Shown here piece after piece: positions 1 through 5,538 of a stretch of DNA of 5,600 nt (positions are counted from its first letter, which is position 1; the number at the start of each line of letters is the position of its first letter). The stretch is from Armatimonadota bacterium (lineage in GTDB: Bacteria; Armatimonadota; DTGP01; JAHWJO01): NCBI GenBank assembly GCA_019348365.1, contig JAHWJO010000338.1:1-5600 (forward strand), written 5' to 3'. The notes beneath the pieces were generated by a model. The model did not search any database, was not told the origin of the DNA, and saw only the letters and a list, made by a program, of their open reading frames with translations. The position numbers were made by a program, and so were the translations under genes.

Positions 1-86
1 GGACCATGTTAGCATTCAGTTACGCCGTGTCCAAGAATTGGGGTGCACTACAGCCATCTACTCTTGCTATCCCGAGTCGTACCTTC

Positions 87-198
87 ATGTCATCCCGAGC
101 GAAGTCGAGGGATCTGACCGTACGTATAGAGAACCTTACTGTCAGGAGAGAGTCTCCCCTCCTCGGGGTCAGATTCCTCACTTTGCTCGGAATGGCAT
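87..198. repeat. inverted-repeat (MITE/REP-like) element
   Basis: The left arm (87-118) reads ATGTCATCCCGAGCGAAGTC and ends GGGATCTGAC. The reverse complement of 168-198 reads ATGCCATTCCGAGCAAAGTG and ends GGAATCTGAC. The arms agree at 27 of 31 aligned positions with one 1-base gap. The 49-base centre (119-167) has a smaller imperfect hairpin (AGGAG...CTCCT). Arms of the type GTCATNCCGAGCGAAG...GGAATCT are, from memory, a common dispersed intergenic repeat in many environmental bacterial genomes. There is no transposase, so any movement would need one in trans. The weak open frames crossing this region are by-products of the repeat. Confidence 0.7.
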
Positions 199-257
199 GG
201 GAGGGAGTCTCTGCGTAAGTCCCACCCAACCTAAACCTTCAGAGATTCCGTAGAGTG

Positions 258-306
258 AGTCCGAAGGCGGACTTCGTGCTCCTCCCGGCGCGGTTTCAAC
301 CGCCGG
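258..306. repeat. two-hairpin repeat module
   Basis: Two adjacent hairpins are visible. The first is AGTCCG / CGGACT with loop AAGG (258-273). The second is CCGGC-GC-GGTT-TC-AACC-GCCGG (285-306), a 9-bp stem with a 2-nt bulge. The order GGACTTCG, a spacer, then TTCAAC followed by GCCGG is also present in the right half of the large palindrome at 2921-3158. In both places GGACTTCG and TTCAAC start exactly 26 bases apart. This suggests the same repeat family. It could instead be a terminator, but neither side carries a U-tract directly after the stem. Confidence 0.5.
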
Positions 307-505
307 CCCCCTCCCGTTTTCCGTATGTCCCTACCCGTATTTTCACACCCAACGTTTTAGCATTTGGCTTCAGGCCGGGTGTCATCTGCGCTTTGCATAT
401 AACACTGTCTCTCTACCGGAGGCTACGGGGGACTCTGGTTGTAGAGCGACCGTCTCCAAGAACCTTTTCCTCCGTGCCGCACCGTCTCCTTCGAGAAAAT
501 TGAGG

Positions 506-536
506 AAGAGCCTGCGACGGAGAGTCACAGGCTCTT
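506..536 (-). terminator. likely terminator of the UBact-prcB-prcA operon
   Basis: The stem is AAGAGCCTG (506-514) with CAGGCTCTT (528-536), 9 bp. After a single C/A mismatch it continues with GAC/GTC (516-518 with 524-526) around a 5-nt loop. On the minus strand it lies 41 bases after the prcA stop codon and is followed by CCTCAATTTTC, a modest rather than perfect U-run. The orientation fits termination of the proteasome operon. The T-tract is interrupted, so efficiency is uncertain. Confidence 0.6.
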
Positions 537-577
537 TACCAGGGGTCAGGGATTCGGCGGAAGGGGCGGAAGGCGCT

Positions 578-1399
578 TCACTTCTTCTTGCCCTTGCCGT
601 CCGTCCCTTTACCGTCCGCCAGAGCCTCCAGGCGCGGGCGAGTCTCTTCTTCGCGCAGGAAGCGGAACTTCCGCTCCCGCGTGGTGTGCCGGTCGAGGAG
701 GGCGGCTTCCACCACCAGGTCGCCCCGGTCCTGAGCGAGGAACCGCCGCACCTGCTCGTCCTCCGCCGCTTCCCCGCCGAGTTCCGTCTCTTCTTCGGGG
801 CTGCGGAACGCCGAGATCCTTCGGCCTGCCGCCCACGCCAGCAGCGCCCGGTCGAGCGCGGTGTCGAGGTCGGGGAAGTCGCCGGATTCGCCGGGCTGGA
901 GGTACTTCAGCATCCGGTCCTCGGCGGCCTGGGTCCCCGCCACCACGCCGTAGCGGGAGTAGGGGGTGAACTCGCCGTCGTAGTTGAGGGTGTAGAAGAG
1001 GTCGTCGTCGGGCGCGCGGCCCAACTCGGCGAAGAGGCCGCGCAGCACGAACGGCCCGCCGAACGGGTCGCCGAACGCCTTCTTCAGCGCGGGGCTGATC
1101 GCAAACCCGACGATCCGCTGCGCCGACACGTCGTCGGGACTGCGGGTGAACCCCTCCTGGTGCGCGACATCGATGGCGGAGATCCGCACCGATTCGATGT
1201 CGGACTGCTTGCCGATCCCGGCGAAGATCAGGGTGTCGTAGATGTCGAAGATCTTGCGCTGCTGCCGCCGCAGGGTCAGGAGCAGCACGCCTTCCCGGCA
1301 GCTGATCCCCACGACCGGGCTGCCTTCCCGCAGGATGTTCTCGATGTACTCGCTGCGGTGGCGGATGCTCTCGTTCCAATCGTAGGGGCTATACGCCAT
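578..1399 (-). CDS. prcA: proteasome alpha subunit PrcA
   Basis: This is the alpha subunit of the bacterial 20S proteasome, which forms the outer heptameric rings, gates the chamber and docks the ring ATPase. The protein has 273 aa. The N-terminus (MAYSPYDWNESIRHRSEYIE) matches the gate segment and first helix of actinobacterial PrcA. Lys49, in the stretch QRKIFDIYD, aligns with Mycobacterium PrcA Lys52, which binds the ATPase C-terminus. The alpha-type fold follows (LFYTLNYDGEF, YGVVAGTQAAEDR) with no catalytic Thr. The start at 1399 has GGAGG (1406-1410) 6 nt upstream; longer frames to the right only run inside prcB. It overlaps the prcB stop by 11 bp, which implies translational coupling. 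The C-terminal part is charged and ends in GKGKKK; at 273 aa it is longer than the roughly 250 aa of mycobacterial PrcA. Confidence 0.95.
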   Translation of the reverse strand: MAYSPYDWNESIRHRSEYIENILREGSPVVGISCREGVLLLTLRRQQRKIFDIYDTLIFAGIGKQSDIESVRISAIDVAHQEGFTRSPDDVSAQRIVGFAISPALKKAFGDPFGGPFVLRGLFAELGRAPDDDLFYTLNYDGEFTPYSRYGVVAGTQAAEDRMLKYLQPGESGDFPDLDTALDRALLAWAAGRRISAFRSPEEETELGGEAAEDEQVRRFLAQDRGDLVVEAALLDRHTTRERKFRFLREEETRPRLEALADGKGTDGKGKKK

Positions 1400-2303
1400 G
1401 CGGATCCTCCGATGCATTCGGGAGGTCGGTCTCGGAGACGCCGGGCGCGAACCCCGCATCCGCAATGGCGTCGCGCGCAGCCATGATCTCCTCGTCGGGC
1501 AGGGTCTCCACTCCGTCGGCGGTGAGGATCTTGACGACGGGCAGGATCTTCTGGCTGCCGCCGGTCGCCGAATCGAGGTCGGCGGCGATCTCCAGCAGCG
1601 CGAGGGCATCCTGGAGGGAGGTTGTGCGATCCATCTCGCTGAAGCGGCCCTTCGTCTTCACGATGTACTCAAAGACGCCCCGGATGCGCTCGGAGCCGGA
1701 CCCGGCGGCGGCGTACTCCGGCGTCTCGAACCGCCCGCCCATCCCGTCGTAGAAGTAGATCCGGCCCTGCCGGGCGCGGCGGTCCCACGCGCTGACGATG
1801 GGGATGAACGCGCCGATGCCGCTCATCGCCATCTGGATGTTCTGCTGCATGACGCGGGTGATCTCGTGGAGCTGCCCTTCGAGGCTGAGGGGCTGGAGCT
1901 GGCTACGCTCGTAGTACTTGAACGAAGTCTGGAGGTACTTCAGGATCTCCATCGCCCGTGCGTACGAGCCGGAGATGCCGATGAGCATGTTGTCGCTCAC
2001 CGGGACGATCTTTTCCGCCCGGTCGTACATGATGTAGTTCCCGGCGGTGGCGCGGCGGTCGCCCACGTTGATGACGCCGTCCCGGTACTTCACGGCGATG
2101 ACCGTGGTGCCGTGGGTGTCCTGGACCTGCGCGGCATCCCCGGAGGGCGCGGGCGGGGTGAGCGGCGTTCCGCTCTCGGCGAGCAGGCGCAGGAAGTCAC
2201 CGGGACGACCCGGCTCATTCAGGTCAGGGGGCGAAGGGGCGGGGTCGGGCGCGCCGGGACTGCCCTGGAGGCGATCCCGGCGGGGGGGAAGGAACGAGTC
2301 CAA
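1389..2303 (-). CDS. prcB: proteasome beta subunit PrcB (catalytic)
   Basis: This is the catalytic subunit of the 20S core, an N-terminal-nucleophile threonine protease in the two inner rings. The protein has 304 aa. Residues 1-65 are a Pro-rich propeptide containing DFLRLLAESG, like the DFLRR stretch of the mycobacterial propeptide. Autocleavage is expected within HG|TTVIAV, exposing Thr66. Counting Thr66 as 1, Asp82 falls at 17 (GDRRATAGN) and Lys98 at 33 (AEK), so the full catalytic set is present. GSGS (201-204) and DSATGG (244-249) are also conserved. The start is a TTG at 2303, because the first in-frame internal Met (92) lies beyond the catalytic Thr. It is supported by GGGGAG (2317-2312) with 8-nt spacing. 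It starts 5 bp after UBact and overlaps prcA by 11 bp, so the subunits are probably made in linked amounts. The TTG call is inferred from spacing and context. Confidence 0.96.
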   Translation of the reverse strand: MDSFLPPRRDRLQGSPGAPDPAPSPPDLNEPGRPGDFLRLLAESGTPLTPPAPSGDAAQVQDTHGTTVIAVKYRDGVINVGDRRATAGNYIMYDRAEKIVPVSDNMLIGISGSYARAMEILKYLQTSFKYYERSQLQPLSLEGQLHEITRVMQQNIQMAMSGIGAFIPIVSAWDRRARQGRIYFYDGMGGRFETPEYAAAGSGSERIRGVFEYIVKTKGRFSEMDRTTSLQDALALLEIAADLDSATGGSQKILPVVKILTADGVETLPDEEIMAARDAIADAGFAPGVSETDLPNASEDPHGV

Positions 2304-2308
2304 GGGGC

Positions 2309-2512
2309 TTACTCCCCGCTTCGCTGGCGATAGCGGCGGGCCTGGTTCGGGTCCACGCGGCGCATGCGCTCGAGGAGGTCCTTGGCATTGGGGCGGCCCA
2401 CTTCCGGCTGCTTGGGGCCGTCGCCGTCGCCGCCTTCGCGTCGGGTGGGGGAGGGCGGGGCCGGGCGCGGGATCCGCTCCTCGAACTGGATGAGGGGTAA
2501 CGTGCGATTCAT
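2309..2512 (-). CDS. ubact: UBact, ubiquitin-like protein modifier
   Basis: UBact is a small protein tag, the Pup-like counterpart found beside proteasome genes in several Gram-negative phyla. It is presumed to be joined through its C-terminal Glu to lysines of target proteins that are then degraded by the 20S proteasome. The 67-aa product has a short N-terminal segment (MNRTLPLIQFEER), a disordered Pro/Gly/Asp-rich middle (residues 14-40) and a charged helical C-terminus with DLLERMRRVDP (45-55) ending RRYRQRSGE. That ending is the family hallmark. The encoded terminus is Glu, not Gln, so by analogy with Glu-ending Pups no deamidation would be needed. The start at 2512 has AGGAG (2525-2521) 8 nt upstream; the same frame stays open to 2773 but the extension has no family match. 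It is the first gene of the operon, 5 bp before prcB. Lys34 and Lys44 are the only lysines. Confidence 0.93.
   Translation of the reverse strand: MNRTLPLIQFEERIPRPAPPSPTRREGGDGDGPKQPEVGRPNAKDLLERMRRVDPNQARRYRQRSGE
2312..2317 (-). promoter_or_regulatory. prcB ribosome binding site inside the UBact C-terminus
   Basis: On the minus strand GGGGAG lies 8 nt before the prcB TTG start at 2303. These six bases are also the last two sense codons of UBact (Gly-Glu, GGG GAG). It decides the prcB start and means that ribosomes finishing UBact pass directly over the prcB initiation site. Confidence 0.65.
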
Positions 2513-2920
2513 TCGGTTATCTCCTGAAGGACCGTGGGAGGGGAGATCCGGCGGTCCGATCTGATTTAGAGGGAGGGACACTTTGCGACGGTTCGAGCGG
2601 GTTTGCGGACTTCCGGTTTCCTCTGAAGGACGCTCATCGACGGAACCGCTCCGTGCATCATGGATCGCCGCCGGAATACGTGAACCTGTAAGAACATGGT
2701 GGAGGGGCGATCCGCCCGCTCCCCTTCCCGGCGGAGATATTCTAATTGTGCCAAAAACGATCTCGCTTCTCAAATCCGCCCCTCAATTCGAGGACATGCC
2801 TGATGAGAAGCCTCGATGCGGCGGGTTTACGATGAGGCGATCCCGGAAAAGAGAGGAAAGAAGGACTCCGCCTTCCATCCCAGGACCGACGCTGCTTGTT
2901 AGGGATCGGGATCTATGGAA
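2513..2920. other. upstream region of the UBact operon, no gene
   Basis: I find no supported gene here. The region must contain the promoter for the leftward UBact-prcB-prcA operon. On the minus strand, TAGAAT (2744-2739) is a plausible -10 box, but no good -35 box lies 16-18 bases before it. TAAATC near 2568 is a weaker option. A 6-bp hairpin TCCGCC/GGCGGA (2711-2716 with 2730-2735) sits between these two. Open frames on both strands (for example 2583-3092 on +) have no recognisable protein features, and that one runs into the palindromic repeat. Confidence 0.5.
2521..2525 (-). promoter_or_regulatory. ribosome binding site of UBact
   Basis: AGGAG on the minus strand sits 8 nt before the ATG at 2512. 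It is the strongest such site in the open frame. It fixes the start of UBact against the longer reading that stays open to 2773. Confidence 0.75.
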
Positions 2921-3158
2921 AGGTGCCTGGGTCGTCCGGAATTGTATGGCCGGCCTTGGACCGCCCGGCGATGAATCACCGGGCTATTGGGACAAAGCCC
3001 GTCTGAAGCCGGGCTGGGCAATTCGGGACCTCTCTCTGAAGAGAGAGCTACCGTGGAGAAGAGTCCCACTTCGAGCGGGACTTCGCACATAATAGCCCGG
3101 TGATTCAACGCCGGGCGGTCTAAGGCCAGTCCTGCAACGCCGGGCGACCCAGGCTCCT
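2921..3158. repeat. 238-bp palindromic repeat element with three internal hairpins
   Basis: The arms 2925-2988 and 3091-3154 are inverted copies, identical at 55 of 64 positions with no gaps. They extend outward to 2921 and 3158 (AGG-N-GCC / GGC-N-CCT). Between them lie three hairpins placed symmetrically about position 3039. These are AGCCCG/CGGGCT (2996-3001 with 3010-3015), CTCTCTCT/AGAGAGAG (3030-3037 with 3040-3047) and AGTCCC/GGGACT (3062-3067 with 3077-3082). The right arm also holds two direct copies of CAACGCCGGGCG (3106-3117, 3135-3146). No protein is encoded. This looks like a non-autonomous mobile or REP/MITE-like intergenic element. Transcribed on either strand, it would fold into a very long hairpin. 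Confidence 0.85.
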
Positions 3159-3238
3159 GCCCGCACACAACTCGAATCGCCCTAGATCTCGATGCGCCTT
3201 AGATCAGGACCCCAACGGAGTGTCGGAATAAGGAGATC

Positions 3239-4750
3239 ATGCCGGGAAAAAACCTCCAACTCCATCGTCTTTTCTTCCTCACGCTCCTCTATCGAACGCT
3301 CCCCGTTCTCCTCCTCTGGTGCACCAGCCATTTTGCTTTCGCGCAATTCCCGACCTTTCCCCTCTTCCCGAACGGGCCGGCGGAAACGGAGCCATTCAGC
3401 GCGCCCGTCCGACTGGAAGACCGTATCCTGTTTCGCATTTACGACGCCAGCCGGGGAGCCGCGCGAGACCGCGCGGACCTCATCAATTTCCGCCTCAACG
3501 ACCTGCTGCGAGACCTGCCGAACCGCCCGCTTCCGGTCGTCCGGGTGCAGCAGGAAAACGGAAATCCGGTCCTGATGGTCAACGGCGAGCCGCTGCTCAC
3601 CGTCACGAAAGCAGATGCCGAGGGTCACGGCAAGGAACCCCTGGAGATCGCGCGGGAGTGGGAGCAGCGTCTGGAAACGGCGTTCACCCGCGCGATTCAG
3701 GAGCGCCGTCCGGAGTATCTCCGGCAGGCCGCGATACGGGCCGGAACGTTGGTCCTGATCGGTTTCCTCGCTCACCTGGCGCTCTGGTTCATTTTCCAAC
3801 GCCTCCTGAGCCGGCCGGGAGGGCCGCTCATCGCGCTGCTGTGGCTGGGAATCCTCCTTTACATTCTGGACCTCTTCCCTCAGACGCGCCCGGCGTACAA
3901 TCTCCTGACCGCCGGGGCGCTGCTGCCCGTCCTCATCGCGGCGGTCGTAATGCTGGGGGCGCTGGTGGCCGCCCGCATCTGGACCCTTCTCCTCCACCTG
4001 TTTTTTCCGCCTCTCTCCGACGCCCTGACAACGGAAGAGCGGACGGAGCGGACGCTGCTCCGCCGGATCACGCTCATCGCAGTCGTGCGGGTGACGGGCA
4101 ACACGATCCTCTGGTTCGTCGCCATCGTGGTGGGCCTGACGTGGGCCGGGGTCAACCTCCCCGCGCTGCTGGCCTCGGCGGGGTTGATCGGCGTCGCCCT
4201 CGGCCTCGCCGCGCAGGATACCATGAAGGACCTCGTCGCGGGGATCAACATTCTGCTGGACGACCGGTTCGGCGTGGGCGACGTGATCCGGGTGGGGGAG
4301 TACACCGGCAAGGTGGAGCGGTTCAACCTGCGCGTCACCCAGATCCGGGACCTCTCCGGGCGGCTGGTGACCTTCCCGAACCGCGTCATCGAGACGGTGG
4401 CGAACCTCACCGCGAGTTGGTCGCAGGTGGACCTGAAGGTGCGGATCCCCTACCGGACCGACCTCCGCCGGGCGATGGAGATCGTGGAGGAGACGGCGAA
4501 CGGGCTCGCGGAGGAGTGGCCGGAGCGGATCCTGGAGCCGCCGGAGATGCTGGGCGTGAACGCCGTCACCGAGTCGAACCTGGAGCTGCGGATGATCGTG
4601 CGGACCACCCCCGGCGACCAGTGGAAAGTGGAGCGGGAGCTGCACCTGCGGGTCAAGGAGGCGCTGGAAGGGGCGGACGTGCCGCCGCCGTTCCCCCATC
4701 AGGTCATCTCCGTCATCCCCGACGGGGAAGAGGACGGAAACACCCGATAA
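3239..4750 (+). CDS. MscS-family mechanosensitive channel with periplasmic domain
   Basis: This is a mechanosensitive ion channel of the inner membrane that releases small solutes on osmotic downshock. The protein has 503 aa. Residues 1-35 form a signal peptide (basic start, hydrophobic stretch, AFA|Q cleavage site). Residues about 55-165 form a soluble, presumably periplasmic domain (DRILFRIYDASRG, NGEPLLTVTKADAEG) similar to that I recall from cyanobacterial MscS proteins. Membrane segments follow at about 168-188, 196-213, 222-255, 277-300 and 304-326. The last is the pore helix: AGLIGVALGLAAQDTMKDLV, followed by DRFGVGDVIRVGEYTGKVE and the beta domain signature LVTFPNRVI (376-384). A cytoplasmic alpha/beta C-terminus ends at 503. 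AAGGAG lies just before the ATG, with only 3 nt between; the signal peptide beginning directly after this ATG supports the start. It is a single gene, divergent from the proteasome operon. Confidence 0.93.
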   Translation: MPGKNLQLHRLFFLTLLYRTLPVLLLWCTSHFAFAQFPTFPLFPNGPAETEPFSAPVRLEDRILFRIYDASRGAARDRADLINFRLNDLLRDLPNRPLPVVRVQQENGNPVLMVNGEPLLTVTKADAEGHGKEPLEIAREWEQRLETAFTRAIQERRPEYLRQAAIRAGTLVLIGFLAHLALWFIFQRLLSRPGGPLIALLWLGILLYILDLFPQTRPAYNLLTAGALLPVLIAAVVMLGALVAARIWTLLLHLFFPPLSDALTTEERTERTLLRRITLIAVVRVTGNTILWFVAIVVGLTWAGVNLPALLASAGLIGVALGLAAQDTMKDLVAGINILLDDRFGVGDVIRVGEYTGKVERFNLRVTQIRDLSGRLVTFPNRVIETVANLTASWSQVDLKVRIPYRTDLRRAMEIVEETANGLAEEWPERILEPPEMLGVNAVTESNLELRMIVRTTPGDQWKVERELHLRVKEALEGADVPPPFPHQVISVIPDGEEDGNTR

Positions 4751-5088
4751 GATCCTCTGTTATTCGATGCCTATCCGCAGCAGAGTACGAAAGTACCGGC
4801 TTCGCCAGTACGAAACGCTCCTATCCGCCCGCCTGAGGCGGATCTACAATGGAAAAGTGAGTCGCCGGGCGGGGGAACTCTTACCGGGACAGGCAGGCGT
4901 TCATCCGGATCTCCTCTCTCTCCTCGTGATCTCCTGAAAACGAAGGAAACCCTGGAGCAAGGGAGAAGGGACCGAGGGCCGCTAAGGGCCCTGGGAACAT
5001 GAGCTTTTCTCTTGTTTTCACCGGCTGTAAAAATCACACTGGCATTCAAAACCGGGTTTTCCTACCGAGTCTGCTTTGGGGACGCGCC
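4751..5088. other. intergenic region between mscS and nrfH, several hairpins
   Basis: No gene is supported here. Three small stems could act as mscS 3' structures. They are GTAC-C-GGC/GCC-A-GTAC (4793-4811), ATCCGCC/GGCGGAT (4823-4829 with 4837-4843) and AGGGCC/GGCCCT (4975-4980 with 4987-4992). Only the last is followed, after about 10 bases, by a T-rich run (CTTTTCTCTTGTTTTC). It is the best terminator candidate, but the gap is too long to be confident. An ATG at 4999 is in frame with nrfH, but the 30 extra residues do not look like a signal or cytochrome sequence. I see no clear -35/-10 pair and no FNR-type TTGAT-N4-ATCAA box. Confidence 0.5.
5048..5060. promoter_or_regulatory. 13-bp palindrome upstream of nrfH, possible operator
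   Basis: AAAACC-G-GGTTTT is perfectly symmetrical around one central base and lies 28 bases before the nrfH ATG. It is compact enough for a repressor or activator site or a tiny RNA hairpin. I do not recognise it as the site of a known regulator. Confidence 0.3.
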
Positions 5089-5538
5089 ATGAACTGGACC
5101 ACCACCGCCTACCTTTCGCTGGGCGCCATGATCGGAGTGGCTTCGGGGATCGGGGGGTTCACCTTCGTCTACGCCAAGGGGTACTCCTACCTCACGAACG
5201 ATCCCGCCGCCTGCGCGAACTGCCACATCATGAGCGACCAATACGAGGGGTGGACCCGCTCCAGCCACCACGCCGTCGCGGTGTGCAACGATTGCCACAC
5301 CCCGCACAACTTCGTGGGAAAGTGGAGCACCAAAGCCCTGAACGGCTTCTGGCATTCCTACTACTTCACGACGGGGACGTTCCCCGAGCCGATCCGGATC
5401 GGCGAGCGCAGCCGGAAGATCACCGAGGAGGCCTGCCGGAGCTGTCACCAGGGCATCACCCAGGCCATCGAAGGGCCGCATCGCGGCGGGGAGAAGGAAT
5501 CTTGCATCCGCTGCCACGACGATGTCGGGCACCAGTGA
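5089..5538 (+). CDS. nrfH: cytochrome c nitrite reductase small subunit NrfH
   Basis: This is a membrane-bound tetrahaem cytochrome c of the NapC/NirT/NrfH family. It takes electrons from quinol and passes them to the NrfA nitrite reductase in the periplasm (nitrite to ammonium). The protein has 149 aa, the usual NrfH length. A single N-terminal membrane anchor spans about residues 7-29. Four haem motifs follow: CANCH (42-46), CNDCH (66-70), CRSCH (116-120) and CIRCH (139-143). Met48 in CANCHIM matches the unusual Met ligand of NrfH haem 1. NDCHTPHNFVGK is typical of NrfH. The start at 5089 is preferred because the anchor begins right after it and GGGGA (5078-5082) lies 6 nt upstream; an in-frame ATG at 4999 would add an unlikely 30-aa extension. 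nrfA normally follows. An ATG at 5594, 55 bases past the stop, may be its start but is cut by the window edge. Confidence 0.92.
   Translation: MNWTTTAYLSLGAMIGVASGIGGFTFVYAKGYSYLTNDPAACANCHIMSDQYEGWTRSSHHAVAVCNDCHTPHNFVGKWSTKALNGFWHSYYFTTGTFPEPIRIGERSRKITEEACRSCHQGITQAIEGPHRGGEKESCIRCHDDVGHQ

Larger units (their letters stand above)
1..577. other. gene-free region downstream of prcA, rich in repeats
   Basis: I see no credible protein gene here. The open frames in this stretch are short, overlap one another on both strands and run through inverted repeats, and none resembles a known family. The region holds an inverted-repeat element (87-198), a two-hairpin module (258-306) and a terminator-like hairpin close to the prcA stop (506-536). 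Positions 307-505 are less GC-rich than the neighbouring genes, and I see nothing recognisable in them. No PafA-like or other proteasome-accessory gene follows prcA within these 577 bases. Confidence 0.7.

Noticed and set aside
87..198. CRISPR-like repeat
   Set aside because: There are only two copies, in inverted orientation, with no regular direct repeat and spacer pattern.
500..1486. A 328-codon open frame on the + strand opposite prcA
   Set aside because: It is the antisense shadow of high-GC prcA and prcB. It is rich in Arg, Ala and Val with no recognisable fold, whereas the minus strand shows clear proteasome motifs.
2736..2760. Sigma-54 promoter (TTGGCAC on the minus strand near 2753)
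   Set aside because: TGGCAC is present, but the required TTGC element at the correct distance is missing (GAAT follows instead).
2513..2773. N-terminal extension of UBact up to 2773
   Set aside because: The extension has no similarity to the family. The ATG at 2512 has a well-placed AGGAG, and the resulting 67-aa length fits UBact.
2583..3092. A 169-codon open frame on the + strand in the divergent intergenic region
   Set aside because: Its last third reads through the palindromic repeat (2921-3092), and the rest has no family resemblance or convincing ribosome site.
3182..4699. A 505-codon open frame on the - strand opposite mscS
   Set aside because: Its product is low-complexity (Arg, Glu, Gln, His, Pro) as expected from antisense of a GC-rich gene. 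The + strand encodes an unmistakable MscS protein.
4999..5088. Longer NrfH starting at 4999
   Set aside because: The 30 extra residues would put unrelated sequence before the membrane anchor. The 149-aa form is the usual family length and has its own ribosome site.
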